DNA from: Macrostomum hystrix
Lineage: Eukaryota; Platyhelminthes; Macrostomidae
Assembly: GCA_950097015.1 (NCBI GenBank)
Contig: CATNEN010000010.1
Coordinates: 2,062,501-2,126,500, forward strand
Direction of reading: 5' to 3'
DNA length: 64,000 nucleotides
In this document: in pieces, positions 35,847 through 48,773 of the stretch
Layout: each line of letters opens with the position of its first letter
How positions within the stretch are numbered: position 1 is the first letter of the stretch
Notes under the pieces: model-generated
Database searches by the model: none
What the model saw: only the letters and a program-made list of their open reading frames with translations
Told to the model about the DNA's origin: nothing
Made by a program: the position numbers and the translations under genes

Positions 35847-38800
35847 TCACTCCTCCGGATGACGGCAGAGGTGGCAGCGGGCCATTTCTTCGTCGTACTC
35901 CTCCAGCTGGATGGTGACCTCCGTGATGTTGAATTGGTCCCGCACGAGCATGCGAGCCTCCCTCAGGATCTTCTGGCTCTGCTGACCCTGCTGCGTGGCG
36001 CTCTTATCTGTGCCGAGAGAAATTCCAGCAGAAATATTAACAAGATTGTGTGCAATTTTGTAATGACCACCCCAAGGGGCTGCGGGCTCTGGATATTGTT
36101 CTGCGCATCCCAAAGACGTCTGGGGCACACACACGCACCCACCGATGCGTACGCAGGCACACACAGAGATCACCAGGGCGATCGTCCCCCAATTGTGCTT
36201 GTTTGAAAATGATTCTGATAAATGCACTTGGTAATCAACAAAACGCGATGAGCTTGGTTTTAGTTTATTATATACTATACTATTTATTGGCATTCACATG
36301 GCCAAATTTTGCTGGAATCGTCATTCGCAGTGAAAATCTGCTGCTCAAACACTGTTGCAAGAGTTCTCGGGCTCAGCAAATATCAAAGGCAGTGTTCTCT
36401 TATTTACAAAGACTGTTGGCTCGTCTCATGAATGGACTATTATTGTCGAATGGGAGCTGGCGATGTGGAAGGGCACCGAAGGGTTTTGGGGCGGAGCGGA
36501 GAGCGGAGAGGCAGATGAAAATGTCGAGAACTAAGGATGAAAACTGTATTGATAATGAGTGATTCGTGTCTGGAAGCAACTAGGAAAATGTGCACGGGTC
36601 TAAAGATGCAGCCAGGATGGGCTTTGCCCGGCCAAAGTTCTTTTCTGGCTATTTCATGGCTGGGAATCCGACGTCCTGCTTGAGTTTGCTCACAGTTGCA
36701 GTTTTTTCTCACAAACTTTTCGCTAAAATGCTTCACCTAAACGCCTCTAGAATAGACCCCCATATATGGTGGCAGCGGTGGGGTGTACTTTAGCTGAACT
36801 TGGCTAATTCTTTATCCTACACCATGAATGCCTTATCTGCCAGCCAACAAGCCAAACTTTCCCTCCTATTTTTTTCTCAACATGGTTTCATTTCAGGCCG
36901 CGAAATCGACCTGCAGCTGCTTTTATCTGCAGCGCTAGTTAACGCTCATTAATTCTCTGCTGCACTGGAAAAAAAGAAAAACTTTTAAAAGCCTGTAGCA
37001 TACTCCGACAGTCGGTGGCAGGCATGCCGATCCGAAGTGCCACACAGTTCTAATAAAGCTTAGCCACATGCTTGGCCGTGATCAGATAAGGGCTGCATCA
37101 AAAGGTCCGATTCCCAAGGGCTCTCAAGGAGAGCTGGATTGAGAAAGCTGGAGAGAGTGCACAAACAGGTCGAGTAGAAGTTCTCCCGGAGGACCATACA
37201 AATGCGGGAGCAAGGCTCTGGGTTTGAGGATTTGCTATGAAAAAGAGAGCGCCAGTCGGACCCGCAGAGCCGTTGTTTAGCACGGAGAGAATACTCAAAG
37301 CCAGTTCGCGAGTACTTTCGTAATTTAAGAAATAGATTGAAAGCGGGACTCAAACTGGCTTCTGTCAGCCGCCTCACTGATGGCCTCCGAGAAGAGAAAT
37401 GAGTTTGGGGCCGAAAAACGATTGCTTCACGCCCACGCCTCTTGCTCAATGGAGGCATTCAACTTACACCGAGACCAATTCCAAGCCGGTGGTTTTAGAA
37501 TGAGAAGAGCCAGATCGACAGATTGTAATACAGCGACGCATAAAAGGGCATGCGGAGCCTGATCGTGAAAGCTTAAGATATGCAGGGCCGCAGTACTCTT
37601 GAATATAAGTATGCTCCGTCTCCGTGTCTCCGTGCTGACAGTGAGTTCATTTGGAGAATAAATGCTCATGCTAATCATCAACCTTGATCAAGCTTTGCAT
37701 TGAGGGGAAGGAATCAGCACCACCAACTCACCGACGGCCAGGTGAACGGACAGTGCGGTGCGGCTGGTTGTGAGGCTCCACATGCGCAGGTTGTGCACGT
37801 CCTTGACACCCTCGATCCCGCTGAGGGCGGCAGCCACCTTGTTGAAATCGAGGCCCTGCGGAGCGCCCTCCATCAGCACGTACATGGCGTCCTTCAGCAC
37901 GGTGACGGTGGTGAACAGGACCAGGATCGAGAAGATGAAGGTGCAGATCGGGTCCGCGAGCTTGTAGCTTGGCTGGAATTGCAACATTTTGCTTATGTCA
38001 CAAAACGGAGAGAAACTTTGACAACTCCTCAATTTTAGCACCAATTGTGCAAAACTGACGAATCAGTTTGAGTCGCTTCTTCACGGCATCAAATTGTTGC
38101 AACAGGACAATACAGAGTAGATTATAGTTCGGAATCTCAATGGACCAGCAAACTAATTGTGATGGAGTTGTGTTAAAATGAGAACTGTTCAAACAAACTA
38201 ATTGTGATGGAGTTGTGTTAAAATGAGAACTGTTCAAACAAACTAATTGTGATGGAGTTGTGTTAAAATGAGAACTGTTCAAACAAACTAATTGTGATGG
38301 AGTTGTGTTAAAATGAGAACTGTTCAAACAAACTAATTGTGATGGAGTTGTGTTAAAATGAGAACTGTTCAAACAAACTAATTGTGATGGAGTTGTGTTA
38401 AAATGAGAACTGTTCAAACAAACTAATTGTGATGGAGTTGTGTTAAAATGAGAACTGTTCAAACAAACTAATTGTGATGGAGTTGTGTTAAAATGAGAAC
38501 TGTTCAAACAAACTAATTGTGATGGAGTTGTGTTAAAATGAGAACTGTTCAAACAAACTAATTGTGATGGAGTTGTGTTAAAATGAGAACTGTTCAAACA
38601 ATGTTCTGTGTTTTTTCGTTGTCTTTATGCATGGCGATAGTTTCTCATTTGTGTCAAGCTTGTTTAAGCTTAGTGGTAGATTGGTTTGGTGAGTTGGAAT
38701 TGAGTTAGTGAGAGGAATCTGACTTTTTCTTCAACTCAAATCAGTCTCGGGTGAGGAGCAGTACCCTGTTTGCAGGCGCATTAACCAGTGAATGCTGCAA

Positions 38801-39745
38801 GTACACCAACTTTAATAATTACAAAAATGGAAGCTGAATGTATCCAAGGACAGTGTATTGACTTAGTTATAAGCTGTAGGACTCAGGAAAATACTCGCTT
38901 GCAAAAAAAGTTGGAACCCAAACTCACATCATTTCCACAGCTCTTCATTGGCCATTGCAGTTCTTAAGTTCCAGACAAGAGCAAAAAATCATTGGGGCTT
39001 AACTACTCTGGTCTGGCTGTGCTGGGGCCAACAAACTAACTTGAGTGTAGCTCAGAGGCAGCAATCAATTCAGGCAAAGTATTGAGCGAGGCGCGAACCA
39101 CTGCGGAGACACTCCCTTTTTGGTGCTGCCCGGTGGACGTTGAAAAAATTCTTCCAGATGGAACGGAGGTGGGCTGGCCTGGCCGGTGTGAAAGTTAGAG
39201 ACAGGCTCGCGGCCAGCAGAGCAAATAAAGAGAGGCCCGCTTGCAGTTCTGCTCATTTCTGAGCAGTCCCAGCCACAAAAAATGATGGCTGGGGGTTCCT
39301 CAGCCTGCTGTTTGACATTTCCCACTCGGCCACCTCTTCCGTCGCTGCCCTGTCCGCTTCCCCAGGCAGCCGCTGCCATGAATTGCTTGTTCAATTATTC
39401 AATTCCCGGCTCTCCTCTATTTCTGATTCTGCGCAGTCGACTCTCTTGCCTCCCTTCATCGCGGTCACACACCGTGCCAGCCTCTCTCCTCGCCCAGCCT
39501 TCTTGTTTCGGCAGCTGAAGCTGCGCGAGCTAGCCATTGACCGAATAGCTTGGACTATACCGACTGATTTTTGTGCTCGGATTGAAACTGGGGGCATTGG
39601 CTACAGCGGGCTTGCTTTAGAAAACACCACACACACACACGCACACATACACACACTCACACACAGACTCACACACACACTCACACACACACACACACTC
39701 ACACACACACTCACACACACTCACACACAGACTCACACACACACA

Positions 39746-39791
<46 letters not shown>

Positions 39792-42707
39792 CACTCACAC
39801 ACACACGCACAACAGGAGCACTGGCAAAAGTATCTGAGACAGTGAGGCAGAAACAGCAATAGCCTCAGGCTTCATTCCAGGAAATCAACTAGCAACTTTG
39901 ATTCTGTGTGCTGCTGCTGCTGCTGAAAGCTAGTGACGGGAAGCAGGAGTAAGGCCGACCATCCCAGCTACAGCTGCAACCCTACTCACTTTTCATAGAT
40001 TTTTTGTTGTTTTAAATTCTAGTCCGTTTCGCATTTCTCTCTTTATTATTTGTTAAGCCTAACTTATTATTTTCTATTTGTGGTGAGCGAAAAACCTGAG
40101 AGGCAAGCGCATGTTCCTCTCACCCATCTCCAATGTTCCTCTCACCCATCTCCAATGTTTCTCTCACCCATCTCCAATGTTCCTCTCACCCATCTCCAAT
40201 GTTCCTCTCACCCATCTCCAATGTTCCTCTCACCCATCTCCAATGTTCCCCTCACCCATCTCCAATGTTCCTCTCACCCATCTCCAATGTTCCTCTCACC
40301 CATCTCCAATGTTCCTCTCACCCATCTCCAATGTTCCTCTCACCCATCTCCAATTTTCCTCTCACCCATCTCCCATGTTCCTCTCACCCATCTCCAATGT
40401 TCCTCTCACCCATCTCCCATGTTCTCAGCTCCTGTGCTGCAGCTAGACTACGGTATTGGGCCGGCCGGTCTGACAGTTTTCTAGGACAGGGAAGACTCCA
40501 AGGTAAAATCCATTTCCCCTTTCCACCGCATCGATTAGCTCCGTGGCAAGCAAATTAGCAGAGTGCACTTGAAATACGGCAGCCAATTTGGCTCCCCCCA
40601 GCAACCAAGTCAATGCCCAGCTGAGCAGTGTGAGACTACAGTGATGCTTATATCTTACGCTCTCGCACCTTCTCAGCCTCCAAAGGGCTGTTTATTTAGG
40701 CTCGACGGAAAAATCGATAGCTTTCTACTGGCACAATGAGAGGATGCTAAAGGATCGTGTTCTCATCCTGAAGTGCTCATCTCTGTTTGGTTAGTGTGTG
40801 CGGTTTTCTGATATCATTTTCATTCGCTAAGCCAACAATGTAATTCAGCTTCCTCTGAACTTTCTCTGTGTGTTCTCGCCTAAAAATTTCTTCTCAGCGT
40901 ACCTGGCTTTGTGCAAGTTACACCAGCAGCAGCAGCAGCAGCAGCAGCAGATCCGTGCCTTTGATCAGATTTCAACTTTCATAACCCGGTCCGCACCCCC
41001 CCCTGTTACCTGTCCTGCTATCCGCTCAGTACGCCTGTTTAAAAGCCAAAGTGCCTTACAGCAGTGAAGATATTTCTCATATCTTCCTCAAATATTTCTC
41101 ATATCTTCCTCAAATATTTCTCACATCTTCCTCAGATATTTCTCATATCTTCCTCAGATATTTCTCACATCTTCCTCAAATATTTCTCATATCTTCCTCA
41201 GATATTTCTCATATCTTCCTCAGATATTTCTCACATCTTCCTCAGATATTTCTCATATCTTCCTCAGATATTTCTCATATCTTCCTCAGATATTTCTCAT
41301 ATCTTCCTCAGATATTTCTCATATCTTCCTCAGATATTTCTCATATCTTCCTCAGATATTTCTCACATCTTCCTCAGATATTTCTCATATCTTCCTCAGA
41401 TATTCCTCATATCTTCCTCAGATATTTCTCGCATCTTCCTCAGATATTTCTCATATTCGTGCAAGCCGATAATCCACCCTTGAGGATCCATTTAGTGATG
41501 ATATTTGTTCCGCTGTCAGCAACAAGCAGATGAGGTGCAAGCTAAAGTACAATAATAAGCTGTAACCATCCCGCTGACCCTCATGCTTCAGTCAGTTTTG
41601 CTGCTAACAATACGGCCTACAGCGATGCCTCTGAGGCACTAAAGCATTCTGTTTGTTGCTATCTGGCCGATACTCCACATGTCTTTCACCTGCATTTCAA
41701 CCCATTTCATCTCAGAATGTATATTTGTACGCAACCCAACAGGATATTTAAGTGGGAATTTAAGTCCCACCCAGTACTGTGTCAGTGCTAGACTGTGTAA
41801 GGCTGTGTAAGTATACTTACAAAACGGTTATGGGCTGTTTTGGTGATGGCATTGTTAGTAAATTCTAATGGACTCTCTCATGGGCTTCTCATGGACTTCT
41901 CATGGACTTCTCATGGACTTCTCATGGACTTCTCATGGACTTCTCATGGACTTCTCATGGACTTCTCATGGACTTCTCATGGACTTCTCATGGACTTCTC
42001 ATGGACTTCTCATGGACTTCTCATGGACTTCTCATGGACGTCTCATGGGCTTATCATGGACTTCTCATGGACTTCTCATGGACTTCTCATGGACTTCTCA
42101 TGGACTTCTCATGGACTTCTCATGGACTTCTCATGGACTTCTCATGGACTTCTCATGGACTTCTCATGGACTTCTCATGGACTTCTCATGGACTTCTCAT
42201 GGACTTCTCATGGACTTCTCATGGACTTCTCATGGACTTCTCATGGACTTCTCATGGACTTCTCATGGACTTCTCATGGACTTCTCATGGACTTCTCATG
42301 GACGTCTCATGGACTTCTCATGGACTTCTCATGGACTTCTCATGGACTTCTCATGGACTTCTCATGGACTTCTCATGGACTTCTCATGGACTTCTCAGGG
42401 ACTTCTCATGGACTTCTCATGGATCCATCAAAGATTCTCACATTCACAAAGATAATGATGGCGGCCACCATGACGCCGACGCTCTGTATCAGGTCGCCAA
42501 CCACGTGGATGAAAGCAGCCCGCACATTCAGGTTGTGTCTGTGGCCTTTGGCGCCTCTGCAGCCGCTGCCGCCTTCCGTACCACCAGCGTCAGGCTGCTG
42601 CTGCTCAGGCGGTGGACTCAACGGGCGATTGGTGGCCACCGTGTGCGAGTGGGAATGCCCGTGCTGGTGCAGTGTGGCAGCCATTCTGTGGGTTTTGAGT
42701 CAGGGAC

Positions 42708-42749
<42 letters not shown>

Positions 42750-42761
42750 TTAATAATAATA

Positions 42762-42840
<79 letters not shown>

Positions 42841-42847
42841 TAATAAC

Positions 42848-42879
<32 letters not shown>

Positions 42880-42937
42880 AATAAAATAAATAATAATAAT
42901 AATAATAATAAAATAATAATAATAATACTAATAATAA

Positions 42938-42982
<45 letters not shown>

Positions 42983-45900
42983 TACAGGAGGGCTGAGACC
43001 CGCAGCTAGCGAGGAGACAATTCTGCCCATTTAGCTGACTCCTGAGCACACACGCACACTGATTCGACGCTGTACGCAAGCACACGCTCAAACTTAGGGA
43101 CCTGTGTGCGAGGGGCGAACGTGTTAACCGTTCTGCCACCGACCCCTCCTGACACACCCTGACTCCTCCTGACACACCCTGACTCCTCCTGACACACCCT
43201 GACTCCCCCTGACACACTCTGACTCCTCCTGACACACTCTGACTCCTCCTGACATACCCTGACTCCCCCTGACACACTCTGACTCCTCCTGACACACCCT
43301 GACTCCTCCTGACACACCCTGACTCCTCCTGACACACCCTGACTCCCCCTGACACACTCTGACTCCTCCTGACACACTCTGACTCCTCCTGACATACCCT
43401 GACTCCTCCTGACACACCCTGACTCCTCCTGACACACCCTGACTCCTCCTGACACACTCTGACTCCTCCTGACACACCCTGACTCCTCCTGACACACCCT
43501 GACTTCTCCTGACACACTCTGACTCCTCCTGACACACCCTGACTTCTCCTGACACACTCTGACTCCTCCTGACACACCTTGACTCCTCCTGACACACCCT
43601 GACTCCTCCTGACACACCCTGACTCCCCCTGACACACTCTGACTCCTTCTGACACACTCTGACTCCCCCTGACACACTCTGACTCCTTCTGACACACCAC
43701 GGCTCTACCCCGACTCCACCTGAAACTCCATGACTCCTAATCTGACACCCTTCTCCTTCCAGACACACCAGTTTCAATCTGTGCTCTCAAGTGATCTTGC
43801 CTCAAGTGAGACAGTGTCCAAACTAATCTGTCTGCCACTCAATAACGAGGCAGTTTTGCAAGGCCAGCAGCTCAGACAGACTCGATCATGTTGCGAGGCA
43901 ATTTTGCCCCGGGCAATGTTTCTCATCTCGAGCAGACTGCCAGTCTCAGATCATTAAGCCTGAGCTTTTTGTATCGACGAAAAGTTATCCTTGTAAGGAA
44001 ATTGTGGCACAAATTCTTTTTTTTATCTTTTGTTAATCTTCAGTCACAGTCACATATCAGTGCCCAGATACACACGCGCAAGGTTGTCATGGCAACCATT
44101 CAGTTAAGACTAGCAGATACATCATCAGCAGGTGTCCCACGCTTCCACAATTCAATTTGTCAATATCTCAAAAACTATTTTAATGCCATTGTTCTCGCTT
44201 TGATGATTGATGCCAACATTTAAGAAGTCCTTAAAGTGTCTTTCACCAACCTCAGTTCCTTCATAATATCATTCCCTTCACCTCAGGTACGTCAGTATGT
44301 CATTCCCTCTACCTCAGGTACTTAAGTATGTCATTCCCTCTACCTCAGGTACTTCAGTATGCCCTTCCCTCCACCTCAGGTACTTCAGTATGTCTTTGCC
44401 TCTACCTCAGGTACTTCAGTATGTCCTACCCTCCAACTCAGGTACGTCAGTATGTCCTTTACTCTACCTCAGGTACGTCAGTATGTCATTCCCTCCACCT
44501 CAGGTATGTCCTTCCCTCCACCTCAGGTACTTCAGTATGTCCTTGCCTCTACCTCAGGTACTTCAGTATGTCCTTCCCTCCACCTCAGGTACGTCAGTAT
44601 GTCATTCCCTCCACCTCAGATATGTCCTTCCCTCCACCTCAGGTATGCCCTTCCCTCCACCTCAGGTAGGTCTGTATGTCATTCCCTCCACCTCAGGAGC
44701 TTCAGTATGTCCTTCCCTCCACCTCAGGTACGTCAGTATGTCCTTCCCTCCACCTCAGGTACGTCAGTATGTCATTCCCTCCACCTCAGGTACGTCAGTA
44801 TGTCCTTCCCTCCACCTCAGGTACTTCAGTATGCCCTTCCCTCCACCTCAGGTACTTCAGTATGCTTTCATGGCATTTATGCCTCCACGGCCATTTTCTT
44901 ACATGACATTGAACACGACTCCGACCGAGGAGGTGATGAGCATGATTTTGCCGTTGACCTCAAAATGGCGGTGGATGCACCTCTCGACAGCCAGGTAGAA
45001 CAGCACGCCGGTCACCACCCAGATCATCAGCACTGACAGCAGGGCTCCGACAACCTCTGCAAATGCGTGGGAGCTCGTTCTTAGAAGCCTTAGTATTTCA
45101 GGAAATGTATAATATTTGCCTGTCTCGTTCTGTCATTTGTCTCGCTTTTCTGCTTCTCATTTAAAGTAAGCAGCTCGCGGAAAGTCATTTTCTGAAGCCT
45201 CGCATGGCACCTGTGGATTGCCTCCAATGCACGCATTTGTTTTCCTATTTTTTCGCTAAAAGCTCGACTCATTTTGTTTGCAGATCACAAGAAGAACTTC
45301 AGGTGCCTTCTCTCTTTTGCCTCTTCTTTTTTCTTCCGTCTTCTTCCCCTTCCGTCTTCTTCCCCTTCCGTCTTCTTCCCCTTCCGTCTTCTTTCCCTTC
45401 CGTCTTCTTTCCCTTCCGTCTTCTACCCCTTCTCTCTTCTTCCCTTTCCGTCTTCTTCCCCTTCCCTCTTCTTCACTTTCTCTCCTCTTCCCCTCTTTTC
45501 CTTATTCCGTTCCCCGATCCTGTAGTTTAGCTGTGGAGATATTGAACCTGCGCGGTGCCAGCCGAAGCTCATCGACTTCGTGGCGGGCCGGGCAGCCAGG
45601 TAGACAGCCAGTAGGCTGATCATGAAGCTGGCGAAGTCCGTGAGCAGGTGCGCCGCGTCGGTCATGATGGCCAAACTGCGGGCCATGGCTCCGCCTGCGG
45701 GTGAAGGTGACGATTGAGCAGCATTTGCTATTCACCGCGACACCTGCTCACCCAAACACCTGTTCTCCAAGATGAACAAGTCAACTGCTCTTGAAGGACT
45801 ATTCCTACAAACAAATTTTCTCTAAAGCACCAACGGTTCGCAATAAAACGCACAGATCACCAAAACACCTGTTCACTAAAACACCTGTTCACTAAAACAC

Positions 45901-47931
45901 CTGTTCACTAAAACAACTATTCACTAAAACACCTGTTCACTAAAACACCTGTTCACTAAAACACCTGTTCACTAAAACACCTGTTCACTAAAACACCTGT
46001 TCACTAAAACACCTGTCCACTAAAAGACTGGTTGTCGCAAGGTCTATTCGTGATCTCGATACACAATGATTCCTTGCCAATCTAAGGCTAAAACTAAGAT
46101 CAGATCGCAGCTACAAATGAGAAAGCAAATGCTAAACTGAGCTTCGCATGAAAAGTACAGAGAAGAGAATGCTACGCATGCCTGACTCCGCCTATTCTAG
46201 GCAAGCTGTGCCGACTTCGGTAGCGCAGACAGACGGGCAATTAGGGCCCCAGCCAGTTGGGGTAAGACGCCAGTCACTGTCACCAAAGAGAATCAAATTA
46301 CACTTCCCACTGACCCTGCCTCTCGACTCTATCTGATCCCGACATCGTGAAGATCGCGTTAAAAATGCTTCAAATGAGTTCTCATCCACCTAAATGACTT
46401 GAGTGCATTCTCAAAAATGTGTTCTCAGCTGCTTTACCGACAATCTCTCCGGACATGAACAGCAGGCAGAGCCCGCTGGCGATCAGCAGCTTCTTCCTGG
46501 CCTGAGTGTCCACGCTGGCGGTCTGCTCGACGCCTCCGTGACAGTGGTCTGCGGACAGGTGCGGCAATGGAGAGCGACCATTGGGACACAAACTATTAAA
46601 GGCAATTAGACCCAATGAGATGAGAACCACCCAATGCGATGAGAACCACCCAATGAGATGAGAACCACCCAATGGGATGAGAACCACCCAATGAGATGAG
46701 AACCACCCAATGAGATGAGAACCACCCAATTAGATGAGAACCACCCAATGAGATGAGAACCACCCAATGAGATGAGAACCACCCAATGAGATGAGAACCA
46801 CCCAATGAGATGAGAACCACCCAATGAGATGAGAACCACCCAATTAGATGAGAACCACCCAATGAGATGAGAACCGCCCAATTAGATGAGAACCAACCAA
46901 TGGGATGAGAACTGCCCGATTAGTACTAATAGATGAGAACTACCTGATAAGAACTACATGATTAGAAATGCCTGATGAGAACTGCCTGATGAGAACTGCC
47001 TGATGAGAACTGCCTGATGAGAACTGCCTGATGAGAACTGCCTGATGAGAACTGCCTGATGAGAACTGCCTGATGAGAACTGCCTGATGAGAACTGCCTG
47101 ATGAGAACTGCCTGATGAAAACTGCCTGATGAGAACTGCCTGATGAAAACTGCCTGATGAAAACTGCTGAGAAATAACTGATGAGAACTAACTGATGAGA
47201 ACTAACTGATGAGAACTAACTGATGAGAACTAACTGATGAGAACTAACTGATGAGAACTAACTGATGAGAACTAACTGATGAGAACTGCCTCACAACAAA
47301 ATCAGCTGAATCAGAGCTTCCTCAAACCAAGTAGGCCCCCCAAACAACTCTTGCGTGATCCATTTGACTTTCCGGCATCGAGGCTCTGACCCAGATGGAG
47401 CCCAGAATTTCTAAAGTGCTCAAAATTTGATTGACGGCACGTTGCAGCTGCAGATCCCATCCATCCCATCCATCCCATCCATCCCCATGAAACATTTAAG
47501 TGCTCAGCTCTCGCAAGGTGTTTGACAAACTGAAAGAAGGCTTTGACAAGGCCTCACTGTCGTGATCCATCTGCAGCGTGTCGTAGCTCTTCCGTCTGAA
47601 ATGTTTTATAAAACAGCGAATTTGCATTTCGACTATCGCCGGCTGGCCCTAGAAGCAGAAGAACTTAAGGCGAAGAAATTCTTTCTTTGAAAAAAACTCA
47701 AAAAGAGTCAATTGGTCCGGGCGACCAGGTCCCTCGAGACAGTCACAGAGCTGAAGCTTAATCAGATGGAGTCTCCACCTCCTTCATGCCTCATCTAGCG
47801 GCCAAACGCTACGAGATGTTGGGGATCTGGGATCATTTCCTCCCCCCCATCGACCTGCTCACGGATGAGATGACCATGGTGGACCACTGGATGAAAGTTA
47901 AGTTTATTATCGTTATTTTTGCTTATCTATT

Positions 47932-47983
<52 letters not shown>

Positions 47984-47984
47984 C

Positions 47985-48026
<42 letters not shown>

Positions 48027-48660
48027 CCTAAAAAACTCGATAAGGATAAGCCTAAGAAGACTAAAATATGCAAATGAACTTCTGTGGCGGCCTCACTAAG
48101 AAGGCAGGCAGGAGGGCTGCTCATGGATCAGCTAAATCGATGTGTCAGTTTGCACATCCCATCATCGCATTGAAGCTTAGAACTTCAAGCTAGTCAGAGC
48201 TGCTATAGTATTATAATAAGAGCTGCTCAACTCAAGGCCAAACACCACCTTCACTAAAATATTAGAAAGCAACTGTGAAGCGCTGCCTGACTAAATGAAA
48301 GTCCTGTCCCTGCTGCTCTCGGTAAACACCGAGGGAACTTCCCTACTAGGCGGGCTTGCTTGACCCGAGTTCTGGGGTCCAGGCTTGTCCCCAGAATCCC
48401 AGTTAGTTCATGTCCGTGTATTCATTAATTTTCCCCCCGTGTGTCACTCATCCCCTGCTAGTTATCCTGAGTTGTGACAGATATTAATAGCTTGCCTTCC
48501 TGGAGCAGACAGAAGAAGAAAATGAGAATTTCCGAAGATTGGGATCGCTTCCCGAGTCTCACCCCGAAGCCGCTGGGTCCTCCGCGCCACCCGAAGCGAT
48601 CAGGTTGGTTTTGTCGCCGCGGCCTCCGCCGCTGACTCGCTCAACAAGCCGGCTGAACAT
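35847..48660 (-). CDS. SLC30A: Zinc transporter of the vesicular ZnT2/3/4/8 group (SLC30A, cation diffusion facilitator)
   Basis: Exons, gene order: 48660-48563, 46592-46438, 45694-45548, 45056-44903, 42685-42442, 37972-37732, 36007-35847; 1200 nt, 399 aa, all GT-AG and in phase. The ATG context is GAGCAATGTTC. Six membrane helices start at LLIASGLCLLFMSGEIVGG (residues 68-86). Zinc-site HxxxD motifs sit in TM2 (His100/Asp104, DAAHLLTD) and TM5 (His245/Asp249, HVVGD). An N-terminal HCH (49-51) and the TM4-5 loop LHQHGHSHSH (190-199) are typical, as are FGWHRAE and VLMEGAPQGLDF. The C-terminal cytosolic domain ends CHLCRHPEE. Length matches human ZnT2/8. It should export cytosolic zinc into vesicles in exchange for protons. 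The first and last splice sites are the least certain. A CAG tract lies just upstream of the start. Confidence 0.92.
36008..37731 (-). other. ZnT intron 6
   Basis: Donor GTCG|GTGAGT at 37732/37731 and acceptor GGCACAG at 36008. Unique sequence without an ordered array; no nested gene supported. Confidence 0.5.
38145..38600. repeat. 45-bp minisatellite in ZnT intron 5, 10 copies
   Basis: The unit contains GATGGAGTTGTGTTAAAATG and AGAACTGTTCAAACAAACTA. The copies are essentially identical, suggesting recent expansion. It lies about 170 bp from the acceptor at 37972. Confidence 0.95.
38605..39605. other. Unique stretch of ZnT intron 5
   Basis: No exon or repeat recognised on either strand. Confidence 0.35.
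39625..39815. repeat. CA microsatellite, interrupted
   Basis: CACACA runs broken by CACTCACA, CAGACTCA and CACGCACA, about 190 bp. Confidence 0.95.
40110..40425. repeat. 22-bp minisatellite in ZnT intron 5, about 14 copies
   Basis: Unit GTTCCTCTCACCCATCTCCA plus AT. Open in three frames because 22 is not a multiple of three and the unit lacks stops; not coding. Confidence 0.92.
40924..40950. repeat. CAG microsatellite in ZnT intron 5
   Basis: Nine CAG units on the plus strand. Confidence 0.9.
41072..41456. repeat. 22-bp minisatellite in ZnT intron 5, about 17 copies
   Basis: Unit ATATTTCTCATATCTTCCTC plus AG, with CACATC variants. Each unit resembles a pyrimidine tract ending in CAG. Confidence 0.92.
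41868..42425. repeat. 11-bp minisatellite next to ZnT exon 5, about 50 copies
   Basis: Unit ATGGACTTCTC, highly uniform. It stops about 17 bp from the donor at 42442. Confidence 0.95.
42709..42984. repeat. TAA microsatellite abutting a SINE
   Basis: About 275 bp of AATAAT with a few interruptions. It begins 24 bp from the acceptor of ZnT exon 5 (42685) and runs into the 3' end of the reverse-oriented SINE at 42985, so it is probably that SINE's expanded A/T-rich tail. Confidence 0.93.
42985..43143 (-). mobile_element. tRNA-derived SINE, family A, copy 2
   Basis: On the minus strand it reads GGTGGCAGAACGGTTAACAC, GGTCCCTAAGTTTGAGC, then GTGTGTGCTCAGGAGTCAGC and GCTGCGGGTCTCAGCCCTCC, followed by the ATT-rich tail. 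The order matches the copy at 11341-11640, without the extra internal segment of that copy. Confidence 0.65.
43144..43697. repeat. 20-bp minisatellite in ZnT intron 4, about 27 copies
   Basis: Unit GACTCCTCCTGACACACCCT with CCC/CTC and CT/CC variants. It abuts the head of the SINE directly. Confidence 0.93.
43700..44255. other. Unique part of ZnT intron 4
   Basis: No exon or repeat recognised between the 20-bp and 31-bp arrays. Confidence 0.35.
44260..44868. repeat. 31-bp minisatellite next to ZnT exon 4, about 20 copies
   Basis: The unit contains CCTCAGGTACTTCAGTATGT followed by CCTTCCCTCCA, with several shortened copies lacking the middle. It ends about 35 bp from the donor at 44903. Confidence 0.92.
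45335..45498. repeat. 16-bp pyrimidine minisatellite in ZnT intron 3
   Basis: Unit CCGTCTTCTTCCCCTT, about ten imperfect copies. It ends about 50 bp from the donor at 45548. Confidence 0.88.
45850..46028. repeat. 16-bp minisatellite in ZnT intron 2, about 11 copies
   Basis: Unit ACACCTGTTCACTAAA. It lies about 155 bp from the acceptor at 45694. Confidence 0.92.
46610..46915. repeat. 19-bp minisatellite next to ZnT exon 2, about 16 copies
   Basis: Unit GAGAACCACCCAATGAGAT. It starts about 18 bp upstream of the acceptor used for exon 2 (46592), so the array supplies part of the 3' end of the intron. Confidence 0.92.
46960..47290. repeat. 14-bp minisatellite in ZnT intron 1, two phases
   Basis: About 14 copies of TGATGAGAACTGCC followed by about 8 copies of TGATGAGAACTAAC. 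It shares the GATGAGAAC core with the neighbouring 19-bp array, so the two are related. Confidence 0.92.
47786..47898 (+). other. Coding-like plus-strand segment inside ZnT intron 1
   Basis: It reads MPHLAAKRYEMLGIWDHF followed by LPPIDLLTDEMTMVDHWMK, with a possible donor AAA|GTTAAG. A TAA lies in frame 36 bases upstream. I do not recognise the family. It may be an exon of a nested gene, a decayed element or chance. Confidence 0.2.
47932..48027. repeat. CTAT microsatellite
   Basis: About 23 copies of the tetramer with one CTAC interruption. Confidence 0.95.
48030..48530. other. Unique 5' part of ZnT intron 1
   Basis: No exon recognised. A small perfect hairpin CTCGGTAAACACCGAG lies near 48318; no function is claimed. 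Confidence 0.35.
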
Positions 48661-48729
48661 TGCTCTCTCTGACCGAGGCTGTCAAAGTCCGCCGGTTCCT
48701 AAGTTGGTAGGACTTGGCCAGTCGCTTGC

Positions 48730-48730
<1 letters not shown>

Positions 48731-48772
<42 letters not shown>
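48731..48772 (-). repeat. CAG tract just upstream of the ZnT start codon
   Basis: Fourteen CAG units on the gene strand, ending about 70 bases before the ATG at 48660. It lies in the probable 5' untranslated region and is not in frame with the transporter. Confidence 0.85.
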
Positions 48773-48773
<1 letters not shown>

